NCBI RefSeq assembly: GCF_000717995.1
Contig: NZ_JODM01000051.1
Location: 1-25,221 of the forward strand
DNA: 25,221 nucleotides
Reading direction: 5' to 3'
Source: Streptomyces violaceorubidus
GTDB lineage: Bacteria; Actinomycetota; Actinomycetes; Streptomycetales; Streptomycetaceae
The translations under genes were made by a program, and so were the position numbers. The notes beneath the pieces are model-generated. The model was not told the origin of the DNA and searched no databases. It saw only the letters and a program-made list of their open reading frames with translations. Positions within the stretch are counted from its first letter, which is position 1, and every line of letters begins with the position of its first letter. Below, one piece after another: positions 1 to 7,904 of the stretch.

Positions 1-330
1 GGCGATCTGGATGGACGTCTTCACCCGCCCCTCGGCGATATCGTCCAACTGCTTCGCGAACTCGACGACATAATTCCTGCCCCCGTCGTCGGTCACCATA
101 CGCGTCGCACGCACATAACGCCCGGCGATCTCCGACGGAAGAGCCCGGCCCGACGCCGCGACCGACTCCTCCAGCAGACCCGACAACCTGTGCAGCCGCG
201 CCGAAAAATCCTTGTAAGCCAGGTGACTCTGATAACTCTGATAGGCAAGATCCTCATTGGCCTGCGGCATACGCTCACCAACGACCATGAAAAAGAGAGC
301 ATTCGCCCAGTCAGGCACCTCGATCGCCAT
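1..330 (-). CDS. WXG100-like N-terminal domain of a large secreted/polymorphic-toxin protein (partial, runs off left edge)
   Basis: The minus strand has an open frame of 110 codons from an ATG at 330-328 to the window edge without a stop. The protein opens with MAIEVPDWANALFFMVVGER and continues MPQANEDLAYQSYQ. I recognise this as the conserved start of the WXG100-like/CpnT N-terminal domain found on large actinobacterial secreted toxins and ADP-ribosyltransferases. In that family this helical domain is thought to lead the protein into type VII (ESX-like) export, with variable toxin domains at the C-terminus, which lies outside the window. A purine-rich GGGGGAG lies 12 nt upstream of the ATG and overlaps the end of the upstream gene, so the two are probably co-transcribed. 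Codon use is unusual for the window, with many TTT, CTT, TAT, AAT and GAT codons, which suggests transfer. The toxin activity cannot be predicted from this piece. Confidence 0.85.
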   Translation of the reverse strand, partial: MAIEVPDWANALFFMVVGERMPQANEDLAYQSYQSHLAYKDFSARLHRLSGLLEESVAASGRALPSEIAGRYVRATRMVTDDGGRNYVVEFAKQLDDIAEGRVKTSIQIA

Positions 331-336
331 GACGGA

Positions 337-750
337 TCAGCACTCCCCCGACGCGACCCCGACCACCTCACGCACACCATGCCTGGCGCCATGCATCACT
401 GCAGGCGGCGCTTCTACGTTCTGCACCGCGGTGCCGACCGTTTCACAGGCGTCTTCCCGGGGGCCCTGCGAAAAGCCGTCGTTCGCCTGCAACGTGAGTG
501 AGTTGCCACCGGCGACGAGCCTCGGTGAGATGCCCACCCCTGATACGCCCTCATCGTTGGACCCGTAACGAGGCCTCAGCCGCTCGGACAACGAGTCCCA
601 CCATCCGACGTCGTCACAGGCACGGGACTGACCCTGGTGAGACGGCGTCACCCGATCCTCGAGTACCGAGGCGTCCCGCTCAACGGAACTCTCGGCGCGG
701 CACTCGCTGTCGGCCGTCGAGTCCGACCACCGCTCTCGATTCCGCCCCAC
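337..750 (-). CDS. Small hypothetical protein upstream of the WXG100-like gene
   Basis: I do not recognise this protein. The minus-strand frame opens with GTG at 750-748, preceded at an ideal 6-nt distance by GAGGAG (positions 757-762), and ends with TGA at 339-337, 6 nt before the ATG of the WXG100-like gene. It encodes 137 residues, hydrophilic and acidic, with four Cys (in ECRA, ACDD, ACET and the C-terminal GEC), no signal peptide and no membrane segment. Third positions are mostly G/C but less so than in the biosynthetic genes, matching the gene downstream. Position, spacing and ribosome site argue that it is real and forms a two-gene unit with the toxin-like gene. It could be an export partner, chaperone or degenerate remnant; nothing in the sequence decides this. 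An in-frame ATG at 810 exists but has no good ribosome site. Confidence 0.5.
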   Translation of the reverse strand: MGRNRERWSDSTADSECRAESSVERDASVLEDRVTPSHQGQSRACDDVGWWDSLSERLRPRYGSNDEGVSGVGISPRLVAGGNSLTLQANDGFSQGPREDACETVGTAVQNVEAPPAVMHGARHGVREVVGVASGEC

Positions 751-1149
751 GTGGATCTCCTCAAGTGTGATCCTGGTTCCGCCGCACGAAAAACGACCCG
801 CAAAGCGCAACCGCCAACGAACCCGCCCGGTCAGGTTCGAACCTCGTGGGAGGCGCGGCTGATACGAAGCCCCGCTGCCCCATGGGCGTCAGTCAGAGCA
901 ATCCGTGTGGTCGCCGGGTCCGTGGTGACCACCCGAATCTAACGCACATATGTATGAGACGTTAACCCCCTGTTAAAAATTGAAGCGGATTGCTGGAGAC
1001 TCGCTCCCGTGAACGGTTGAGTCATGGCATGCCCCTCCTCCTACCCCGTGAACTGCGCAAACGGCGACAACACCCCACCCCGCCGGACCGGATCACCGGC
1101 CCGATCCGAGCCAGGCCCGCCCCGCGGAACCGGCTCAGGGCCGACGGCG
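751..1149. other. Intergenic stretch, no gene seen; AT-rich promoter-like patch
   Basis: I see no supportable gene here. Around 931-990 the DNA becomes clearly AT-richer than its surroundings. It holds the palindrome ACATATGT (946-953) and the inverted repeat TTAAC-CCCCT-GTTAA (962-976). This is a reasonable place for the promoter and operator of the minus-strand gene that starts at 750, but I could not fit a convincing -35/-10 pair. Confidence 0.4.
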
Positions 1150-1320
1150 GTCAACTGACGGCGGAGGTATCCGTACCAGGCGCGGACGAAGGCGGCGTTC
1201 ACCGCCGCGTCGAGTCCGGCGGTCACGATGAAGGGTGGGCGGCAGGCCGGAGAGGTCCGTCGCACGCGCGGGTGCGGCGCACGGCGGCACCTCGTCGCCG
1301 TCGGCACGGTTCCGAGGACC
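1150..1320 (-). pseudogene. Fragment of an HSL-type alpha/beta-hydrolase (esterase/lipase), frameshifted
   Basis: Reading the minus strand downward from about 1320, one frame gives VPPCAAPARATDLSGLPPT. This closely matches the conserved stretch before the catalytic Asp in hormone-sensitive-lipase-type esterases (usually SPYAAPARATDLSGLPP). At about 1234 the frame breaks: removing one C from the run CCCACCC joins it to FIVTAGLDAAVNAAF, the strand that normally follows and carries the Asp. The oxyanion HGGG and GDSAG motifs upstream and the HGF motif downstream are absent. I therefore read it as a decayed remnant, not a working enzyme. The family match is from memory of the motif. The exact limits are approximate. 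Confidence 0.45.
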
Positions 1321-1408
1321 AGGCTCCTGGCCGGGATGTCGACCTCGGGTAACTCAGCGCCTGAAACAGCGGCGGCGGACGGGCTGGAGCCTCCGGTCGC
1401 CGGCTGGT

Positions 1409-1510
1409 GGTCGACAGAGGCGACGACACTCAGCGCTCGGCTGCCGCACCCCCATCGAGTACGAGCCGCTCTCCGACAACGACACCATCCCGGCCGCCAG
1501 TCAGTCACCG
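1409..1510 (+). pseudogene. C-terminal remnant of an IS3-family transposase
   Basis: On the plus strand codons 1412-1465 encode RQRRRHSALGCRTPIEYE. This is the hallmark C-terminal motif of IS3-type (rve, DDE) transposase OrfB, normally written YNxRRxHSALGYxTPxEYE. The preceding Trp-Tyr-Asn part is missing or out of frame: GGCTGG at 1401-1406 would supply Gly-Trp in another frame. No catalytic DDE domain is visible upstream. The rest of the element is gone, so this is insertion-sequence debris. It lies next to the esterase fragment, which points to an old insertion or deletion site. Confidence 0.6.
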
Positions 1511-2255
1511 AGACTGGAGCCCAAACGGTGGGGCCGGGTCAAGGCGTCTCCAACCCTGCAGCAGTCCCGAGGCACGGCGCCCGCATCTGGCTTGCGGGAG
1601 AGAGAGGCCGAGCCCCACGTCTGTTCGGGCACATTGCGCGGATGGCCCTCGAGACCCTCGTCCGCTGGCTCCGCCGCATCCTGGACCGGTAGCGGCGCGC
1701 CCCCTTTACGCACCGCGGCGGCGGCTCGTCCGGGATCAGGGAACGGGCGTGCGGAACACGCACCGCCTCGTCCTCGCTCCCGCCGTCCGGGTCCTCGTCC
1801 CGGGCCGTTCCAATCGTGTCGAACCCGCGCCGCGGGCGCCGTTGTGCCGGGCGTCCAGCGCGCCTGCCGCGAAGTCCGCGCGCTCGCGGTGCCGCCACGG
1901 AAGGCCATCTGGGGGCGGGGCGTCCCGGTTCGGCCGACCGGCCACGCCCGGAACCTTGCGGACGGCCGTCCACGCCGAGCAGGGAAGCAACGTGCCGACG
2001 GTTCGGTCGTCGTCTCCGGCCCCCACGGTGGTGCACACGTTGGTATGCATGCCTACCGCGTCATGAGGTCGCGGAATCGGGAGAGGCCTGCTGACCACGG
2101 CTGTGCCGTGTCCGTCCCGACCGCGCTGTCCCGCTTCCTCCCGTCGCCTCGCAGATGGGTCGGCCACCACGCTGGATGACGACTCCCCCAGTGCGCGCCC
2201 ACATGTGTTGCTCGTCGTCGACCAGGAGCACCTCTGAGGTTTACCCCCTGGTCCA
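1511..2255. other. No intact gene; GC-rich non-coding or decayed DNA
   Basis: Open frames of up to about 300 codons occur on both strands here. Their products are Arg/Pro/Ala-rich with no family motif, no ribosome sites and no consistent third-position GC bias, as expected for chance frames in GC-rich DNA. A short palindrome CCTCTGAGG lies at 2231-2239, just upstream of the conservon promoter. I see nothing else that I can support. Confidence 0.45.
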
Positions 2256-2283
2256 TTGACATTAACTGACGCGCTTTTAGTAT
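2256..2283 (+). promoter_or_regulatory. Predicted sigma-70-type (HrdB-like) promoter of the cvn operon
   Basis: A perfect -35 TTGACA (2256-2261) is followed after 16 nt by TAGTAT (2278-2283), a four-of-six match to the -10 consensus. It sits in a locally AT-rich stretch and points towards cvnA, giving a leader of about 140 nt. No other pair of this quality is visible before the conservon. Confidence 0.6.
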
Positions 2284-2309
2284 TGGCGCGACGTGTACGC
2301 CTTCACAGC

Positions 2310-2319
2310 GTGTCGACAC
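2310..2319. promoter_or_regulatory. Palindrome GTGTCGACAC in the cvnA leader
   Basis: This is a perfect 10-bp palindrome about 20 nt downstream of the expected transcription start. It is a plausible operator for a repressor of the conservon. It is followed directly by CTGTG, so ACACCTGT appears at 2316-2323, the same 8-mer found twice in the region upstream of the NRPS gene. Confidence 0.35.
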
Positions 2320-2330
2320 CTGTGATCTCG

Positions 2331-2366
2331 GCGGCATGTGTGTGCTCTGCCCTGAACACATGCCGC
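2331..2366 (+). promoter_or_regulatory. Perfect 11-bp stem-loop in the cvnA 5' leader
   Basis: GCGGCATGTGT (2331-2341) is the exact reverse complement of ACACATGCCGC (2356-2366), with a 14-nt loop. It lies 62 nt before the cvnA start codon, in the transcribed leader of the predicted promoter. No T-run follows, so a simple terminator is unlikely. It may be an mRNA stability or attenuation element, or a DNA operator with half-sites. Confidence 0.5.
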
Positions 2367-2428
2367 GTCGTCCCCTCATCTCGTCGTCGGTGGTCGCAAG
2401 TCCACGCATACTTCAGGCAGGCCTCTTC

Positions 2429-5344
2429 ATGAAACACCGCGGCTGGTCCATACGCCGTAAGTTCACCGCGATGCTGGCGCTGCCGTTGGCGTCCTTGGCT
2501 GTGGTGTGTGGCTACGCTGCCTACCTCTCGCTGGGTAACGCCCTCACACTCCTGCACGTCGACACCATCGGAAACCACCTCGCGGCGCCGCTGGGGCGCA
2601 CGCTGGTTGCCGTACAGCACGAGCGGCGGGAGGCGGCCGTGGCCGTCACGACGTCGGACGAATCGGTCAGCCTCGCGGCCAGCCGAAAGGCCACCGATGC
2701 CGCGCTCGCCGCCTTCCTGGAGGAAGCGCACCGAGACGAGGTGCGCGGCGCCGAGAACGACAAGGTGCGCAAGGGAGTCGACGGAGCGGAGAAGTCCCTT
2801 GCAGGGTTGCCTTCGATCCGCGAGGGCGTCGACGGCAAGAAGTTGGCGACGGACAAGGTCCTCGCCTCGTACACGGCTGTCACGCAGAGCATCGGCGAGG
2901 CATTGCGCGCCATGACGGTCCTGCCCGACGAGGACGCGCAGGAGTTCGGACAGGCGCTGTACGCACAGGTACCGGCAGGCGACCTGCTCTCCCAGGAAGA
3001 CGCGCTGATCTCCGCCGTAGCCGCGGCGCCGCGCGACGGAATGAACCCGTCCGTCTACCGGACCCTGGTCCAGTACATCGGAGCCCAGCGGCTGCTCAAC
3101 GAGGAGGCGGTCACGCGACTGCCGGCCCCACAGCGATCGCCGTTCCTCGAACTCGCGGCCCCGGGCGGCTCCATGACTCGGGTCACCGCCCTGGAGGACT
3201 CCCTCATCCAGGCGGGCCCGAAGGCGAAGCGGCTGCCGTTCCCCATCGCGTCCTGGCGCGCCGCCTACGATGCCACCGACAAGGTGACCAGCAACACCGC
3301 CCTGGAGTACATCTCACTGGTCTTCACCCGGACCGGACCGCCCGCCCACCGTGCTCTGGCCGAACTCGTCGTGGCCGCTCTGCTGGGACTGGTTTCCTTG
3401 ATCGTGTCGTCGGTGATGTCGGTCCGGATGGTCCGCTCGCTGCTCGGCGACATCGGGCGACTCAAGGCGTCCTCGCACAACCTCACGGAAGACAGGCTGC
3501 GTGACGTCGTGGGCAGACTGCGCCGTGGCGAAACCGTGGACGTGGCGACCGGTACGACCCGGCCGGTGTTCGTCAACCCCGAAATGGCCGAACTGGGAGC
3601 GGCGTTCGAGGCACTCCAGAGCACCGCGGTCGAACTGGCGCAGGAGGACGTCCGCCTGCATCAGGGCATCAGCCAGCTCTTCGTCAACCTGTCCCGCCGC
3701 AGCCAGGTCCTCATCAACCGACAACTCAGCATGCTGGACGTCATGGAGCGCCACGAGGAGGACGCCAACACCCTCGACCGGCTCTTCGAACTCGACCAGC
3801 TCGCCACGCGGATGCGCCGCTACGCCGAAGGCCTGCTCATCGTCTCGGGCGCCGCCCCGGGGCGCTACTGGCGGCATCCGGTGCCCGCCGTGGACGTCAT
3901 CAGGGGAGGTGTGGCAGAGACGGAGCAGTACGCCCGCGTCGTGGTGCTGCCGGTGCCCGAGATCGGCATTCAGGGACGTGCCGCCGCGGATGTCATCCAC
4001 CTCATCGCGGAGCTGGTGGAGAACGCCGAGATGTTCTCCCCCTCGGACAGCGAGGTCCGTGTCAGCGCCGGCATGGCCGCCAGCGGTCTGGTCGTCGAGA
4101 TCGACGACCGCGGGCTCGGCATGCCGCCCCAGGAGCTGGCGGCGGCGAACGAACGCCTCAACGCGCCACTCGACGTGACCACCGTGGACAGCACGCGTCT
4201 GGGTCTGATCACCGTGGGCCGGCTGGCGCGGCGGCACCACATCGAGGTGGTCCTGCGGCGTTCCCCGTACGGTGGCGTGAACGCCGTCGTGCTCATCCCC
4301 GACGACCTGTTGGAGTGGGCCCCCTCGGGCGAGGGCGAGAACACCTCACGGACCGCCGAAGGGCAACAGGCGCAGGCTCCGGGCACGTCCGGGGAACCAT
4401 CGACGGGTCGGGACGCACACCCTGGACCGACCGCCGGCACCCTGGCGCCCCTGGAGATCCGTACTGCCGTCGGCGGATCCGGAGACCCCACCGCGGCCCC
4501 CGGTATGCGGCGAGCCGACGGAAGCGGACATGCGCACCCCACGCAGGGGCGCCCACGACGGACCCCTTCCGTGGCCGTACCGGCGGCGGCACCGTCGCAG
4601 GGACGAACCGAGCCGCCCCACGACGCCACCGCTTCCGCGCCGGATCCCGCCTTCCCCATGGACGGTCGATTCGCCACACCTGCGAACGGGCGGCACCCCG
4701 CGGGCGCTCCCGACCCGATGGGAGGCATGTCCCATCTCCCCGCCGGCCCCGGTCATGGTCCGGTCGTGCCCGCCGGTGCGCCGCACAACCCGGGGCCGGC
4801 CGGAGCGCCGACGGCGTCGGCCCAGGCACTTCCGGCCGCCATGCCGGGTCCGGACGACTCCATCGACGGGCTGCCCCGCCGCATCCCCCAAGCCAGTCTC
4901 ACCGACGACGGCGCCGACGGATCCGGCCTCGCCGTCAGGCGCCTGATGGACTGGGACCCATCGGGCCACGAGATGCGCTCCGGGACCGGGCGCGTTCCGG
5001 CACCCCGCGACGGGGCGGCTCCGGATCCGTATACCGGCCACTCATCCGCACCGGCATCCGGGCCGCCGGCGGCCGCTTCCCCCACGGCCGCTCCCTGGAC
5101 CCGCTCCGCCGCGCCGGGAGAACCCTGGCCGACCGCGCACACCGGTGGGGCGGTCGGTCGCCCGGACCAGGTGCGCTCCATGATGTCGGCACTGCAGGCC
5201 GGCGCGGCCCGCGCCCGGGTGGCGCAGGCGGACGCCCACACGCAGCTCGTGCGGTCGCAGGAGGGTGCCGTCGGCACCGCTGGTCGCGAGCCCGTCCCGG
5301 CTCCTCTCCCCCATCCGGACTACAGAATGCGCGGTGGACAATGA
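2429..5344 (+). CDS. cvnA: Conservon sensor kinase CvnA (NIT-domain, membrane histidine-kinase-like)
   Basis: This 971-residue membrane protein is the sensor of a cvnABCD conservon. It has a short basic N-terminus, a first membrane segment (about 12-34) and an extracytoplasmic nitrate/nitrite-sensing-type helical domain with ERREAA near its start. A second membrane segment lies at about 308-333. A linker and a dimerisation helix follow, then an HATPase_c domain with N-box ELVENAEMF (Asn532), G1 DDRGLGM (559-565) and TRLGL near 589. From about 640 to the end the protein is a low-complexity Pro/Gly/Ala tail, probably disordered. In relatives the dimerisation helix reads LDHLATRMRR; here it is LDQLATRMRR with Gln457, so the usual phospho-acceptor His appears to be missing. 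I chose ATG 2429 because KHRGWSIRRKF is a typical start; the in-frame ATG at 2336 lies inside the leader hairpin. The stop overlaps the cvnB start (ATGA). Confidence 0.93.
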   Translation: MKHRGWSIRRKFTAMLALPLASLAVVCGYAAYLSLGNALTLLHVDTIGNHLAAPLGRTLVAVQHERREAAVAVTTSDESVSLAASRKATDAALAAFLEEAHRDEVRGAENDKVRKGVDGAEKSLAGLPSIREGVDGKKLATDKVLASYTAVTQSIGEALRAMTVLPDEDAQEFGQALYAQVPAGDLLSQEDALISAVAAAPRDGMNPSVYRTLVQYIGAQRLLNEEAVTRLPAPQRSPFLELAAPGGSMTRVTALEDSLIQAGPKAKRLPFPIASWRAAYDATDKVTSNTALEYISLVFTRTGPPAHRALAELVVAALLGLVSLIVSSVMSVRMVRSLLGDIGRLKASSHNLTEDRLRDVVGRLRRGETVDVATGTTRPVFVNPEMAELGAAFEALQSTAVELAQEDVRLHQGISQLFVNLSRRSQVLINRQLSMLDVMERHEEDANTLDRLFELDQLATRMRRYAEGLLIVSGAAPGRYWRHPVPAVDVIRGGVAETEQYARVVVLPVPEIGIQGRAAADVIHLIAELVENAEMFSPSDSEVRVSAGMAASGLVVEIDDRGLGMPPQELAAANERLNAPLDVTTVDSTRLGLITVGRLARRHHIEVVLRRSPYGGVNAVVLIPDDLLEWAPSGEGENTSRTAEGQQAQAPGTSGEPSTGRDAHPGPTAGTLAPLEIRTAVGGSGDPTAAPGMRRADGSGHAHPTQGRPRRTPSVAVPAAAPSQGRTEPPHDATASAPDPAFPMDGRFATPANGRHPAGAPDPMGGMSHLPAGPGHGPVVPAGAPHNPGPAGAPTASAQALPAAMPGPDDSIDGLPRRIPQASLTDDGADGSGLAVRRLMDWDPSGHEMRSGTGRVPAPRDGAAPDPYTGHSSAPASGPPAAASPTAAPWTRSAAPGEPWPTAHTGGAVGRPDQVRSMMSALQAGAARARVAQADAHTQLVRSQEGAVGTAGREPVPAPLPHPDYRMRGGQ

Positions 5345-5775
5345 CGGACACAGAACTGTCGGAGACGCGGAACCAGCTCGACTGGCTCCTGAGCGACATG
5401 GTGCGCAACGTACCCGAGGTCGGCCATGCCGTCCTGCTGTCGACGGACGGCCTGCCGCTCGGTGCCTCGGACGCGCTCGATCGCGACCAGGCAGAGCGTC
5501 TGTCCGCCGTCGCCTCCGGGTTCCACAGCCTCGCCAAGGGCGCGGGCCGGCACTTCGGGGGCGGCGGCGTACTGCAGACCATGGTCGAGATGGAGGGAGG
5601 ATTCCTCTTCGTGTGCGCCGCGGGGGACAACGCCTGCCTGTGCGTGCTCACACGTCAGGGCGCGGACATCGGCGTCGTGGCGTACGAGATGGCCATGCTC
5701 GTCAGACGGCTCGGCTTCCACATGTCGGTCGGCTCCCGCGACACCCCGGTGGTAGGCAGCGGCGGAGCGGGATGA
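5341..5775 (+). CDS. cvnB: Conservon roadblock/LC7-domain protein CvnB
   Basis: This 144-residue protein is a single roadblock/LC7 domain. It starts with a helix (ELSETRNQLDWLLSDMVRNVP), followed by the strand HAVLLSTDGLPLGAS, a long helix (AERLSAVASGFHSLAKGAGRHF) and the strands GFLFVCAAGDNACLCVL, as in MglB-like proteins. In conservons CvnB is thought to partner the GTPase CvnD and to associate with CvnA at the membrane, possibly regulating nucleotide exchange. Its ATG overlaps the cvnA stop (ATGA, 5341-5344) and its own stop overlaps the cvnC start, so translation is coupled throughout. Length and order match the family, with nothing missing. Confidence is high from the domain pattern together with the gene order. 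Confidence 0.93.
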   Translation: MTDTELSETRNQLDWLLSDMVRNVPEVGHAVLLSTDGLPLGASDALDRDQAERLSAVASGFHSLAKGAGRHFGGGGVLQTMVEMEGGFLFVCAAGDNACLCVLTRQGADIGVVAYEMAMLVRRLGFHMSVGSRDTPVVGSGGAG

Positions 5776-6143
5776 GTGCTGCGCACGAATGGTCCTACGA
5801 GACCGACGGGCCTGTCGTACGACCGTACGCCATGGTGCGCGGGAGAACGCGCAACGAGGGCTACTGGTTCGACCTGGTGGCCTTCGTGGTGGCGGCTGTC
5901 GACTCCCTCGACCTCCGTCTGGGCATCCAGCCCGAACACCGCGCGATCCTACGGATCTGTCAAGTCCCGTGTCCGGTGGGAGAGGTGGCGTCGCGCATGA
6001 ACCTGCCCGTGGGAGTGGTCCGGGTCCTGCTCGGGGACCTGCACACGGCACAGGCCATACATGTGCGGGAGCCCACCTGTCGGACGGGCCGTCCCAGCAT
6101 TCGCGTGATCAGGGAAGTCCTCGACGGACTGCGCGAGCTGTGA
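5772..6143 (+). CDS. cvnC: Conservon DUF742 protein CvnC
   Basis: The product is 123 residues and typical of DUF742: the VRPYAMVRGRTR block near the N-terminus, a middle helix, and a winged-helix-like half (EHRAILRICQVPCPVGEVASRMNLPVGVVRVLLGDL). The latter looks like a helix-turn-helix fold used for protein contacts. It acts in the cytoplasm as part of the Cvn complex; its biochemical role is not established. The ATG overlaps the cvnB stop (ATGA, 5772-5775). After its stop there is a 148-nt gap before cvnD, larger than the usual overlap in such operons. I see no gene or convincing terminator in that gap. Confidence 0.92.
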   Translation: MSAAHEWSYETDGPVVRPYAMVRGRTRNEGYWFDLVAFVVAAVDSLDLRLGIQPEHRAILRICQVPCPVGEVASRMNLPVGVVRVLLGDLHTAQAIHVREPTCRTGRPSIRVIREVLDGLREL

Positions 6144-6291
6144 CGCACAGCGCGGTTCGCGGTGCCACGCAACCGGACCTCCCCCGACGGCCTCGGCGGC
6201 CTTCGGCGGGCGGCACCGGCGCGTGCGTCACCGGCACGACGGACCACACGTCGCGTGAGGCATCGAACGGAAACGGAAAGGCACGCTCGCA

Positions 6292-6900
6292 ATGTCATCC
6301 ACACCACGCCCCGGTGCACCCGCCGCACCGGGCGACCTGCTGCCCGAGGCGGCGAAGATCCTGGTCGCCGGTGGTTTCGGGGCAGGAAAGAGCACGCTGG
6401 TCTCCGCCATCAGCGAGATCGTCCCGTTCCACACGGAGGAGGTTCTCACCCGCTCCAGCATGGGGGTGGACGACCTCGCGGGAGTGGAGGGGAAAGGAAC
6501 CACCACGGTGGCTCTGGACTTCGGCCGGATCACCATTCACAACCGGCTTGCCCTGTTCCTCTTCGGCACCCCGGGGCAGGGCCGCTTCTCGTTCATGTGG
6601 GACGAGCTGGCCGCCGGGGCGCTCTGCGCGATCGTACTGGCCGACACCCGCAGACTCTCCGACTGCTTCCCGGCCGTCGACTACTTCGAACGCCGCGGGC
6701 TCCCCTTCGTGGTCGCGGTCAACTGCTTCGAGGGCGCCCGCAGTTACCCGCCCGACACGGTCCGCCGAGCACTGACCCTGCAACCGGAGGTGCCGGTCAT
6801 GCTCTGCGACGCGCGCCTGCGCACGTCGGTCAAGGACGTCCTGGTGAAGGCAGTGGATCACGTCCTGCTGCTGGAGACGGAACGTTCTGCGCACGCCTGA
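6292..6900 (+). CDS. cvnD: Conservon small GTPase-like ATP/GTP-binding protein CvnD
   Basis: This 202-residue protein belongs to the CvnD/MglA-like group of bacterial small GTPases. The P-loop GGFGAGKST is at 27-35 with Lys33, a switch/G3-like FGTPGQGRF at 91-99, and VAVNCFEGA at 141-149 in place of the NKxD base-recognition motif, as is common in this group. It is expected to cycle nucleotide under control of the roadblock partner CvnB. The start is ATG 6292, with a purine-rich GGAAACGGAAAGG ending about 10 nt upstream. A cytochrome P450 gene (cvnE) follows cvnD in some conservons; here none is present in the next 1.2 kb. Confidence is high from motif and position. Confidence 0.93.
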   Translation: MSSTPRPGAPAAPGDLLPEAAKILVAGGFGAGKSTLVSAISEIVPFHTEEVLTRSSMGVDDLAGVEGKGTTTVALDFGRITIHNRLALFLFGTPGQGRFSFMWDELAAGALCAIVLADTRRLSDCFPAVDYFERRGLPFVVAVNCFEGARSYPPDTVRRALTLQPEVPVMLCDARLRTSVKDVLVKAVDHVLLLETERSAHA

Positions 6901-7904
6901 GGCCGTTGCGGTCAGGGCCACCACCCGCTCCTCACCAGACGTCCTGTGGAGGCATCCGGCTCTCCCGCGCGGCCGTCCAGGAACAGCGCGGTACCCGGCC
7001 CGTGTCCGCCGAGCGGGGACAGCCGACACGGCTCCGGGCTGGGCGTCTTCCACTGGGGAAGTGCCCGGCGCGCCGCTTCGCGGAGGCGGCGGGCTCCCCG
7101 GGAGGAGGGCGCCGACCGCGGCCACTGACGTGCGGACGGCGGCCACGGCGGGCTCGACGGACGGACCGAAGGGGGTCCGAGGCGTCCGGGCCACCCGCGA
7201 CGGTGACGACGGCGTGAACACGACACGGCTCAAGCCGCCAGCGTGATGCCATTGACCGTGCCCTGGAAGAGGGTGATCTTTTGGGGAATCGAAGATGCAC
7301 GCTCCAGCTGACAACGATGTCGGAACTGTCCCTGCGGCATGTTGTCCCGTCTGCATCGGAGTCGTCCTGTGCGCACCACCGTGGACGGACGCTACGACGT
7401 GTGGCTGGCGGACGCGGACCGGCCGGTCGGCCTCACGGTGAGCGCCCCCACCACCGCCACGGGTCGCTGTCCGTTCCCGCGGGTCCTCCGGCGCAAGGTC
7501 CTCTCGCTCGACCGGCATCGCTGCCGGCTCGGGGCTCGGCTGCTTGCCGCCCAGAAATCGAGATCAGTGGTACACACCTGTGGCGCAACAATGGGCTATG
7601 ACTCGGGACTTCGTCGCTATCGGCACTCCGTTCACCATCAGCACGGTGCACCGGAACTCCCAAGCCGTAGGCTTGCTCGAAAACGCAACGAGGTCTCGTT
7701 CTCCGTCGCCAGTCGCCAGTCGCAAACCGTGCAGCAACCAAAGAAACAGGAGCATCCCGGCGATTACGGTCCGCGAGATGGAAAGCGCGGGATCATGAAC
7801 AACTGCGGACGCCGCGCATGCCCGCTCGGAGCCTCACTCCCGCAGCACCCGCACCTCGCCTTCACCGCTCGCGGCGGCATTTCACACCTGTCACACCCAA
7901 GGTG
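6901..7904. other. Long intergenic region without a convincing gene
   Basis: No gene is supportable between cvnD and the NRPS operon. An imperfect GC-rich hairpin at 7063-7094 (GCCCG and CGGGC arms, two further stem parts, loop TTC, no T-run) could end the cvn transcript. Between about 7560 and 7800 the DNA is lower in GC and carries overlapping open frames on both strands: 7544-7798 on plus, and 7564-7755 on minus, where the product begins MLLFLWLL. Neither has a good ribosome site or a known motif. No regulator gene was found here for the biosynthetic operon. Confidence 0.4.

Noticed and set aside
834..843. GGTTCGAACC, resembling a tRNA T-loop
   Set aside because: The flanks do not form a 5-bp T-stem, and no acceptor, D or anticodon arms can be drawn on either strand.
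1235..2179. A 314-codon plus-strand open frame that could be taken as a gene
   Set aside because: Only the short IS3-like piece at 1412-1465 resembles a protein. The rest is Arg/Pro-rich chance coding without a start signal.
2336..2428. Upstream in-frame ATG (2336) as the cvnA start
   Set aside because: It lies within the stem of the leader hairpin, lacks a ribosome site, and would add 31 residues unlike the usual start of these kinases.
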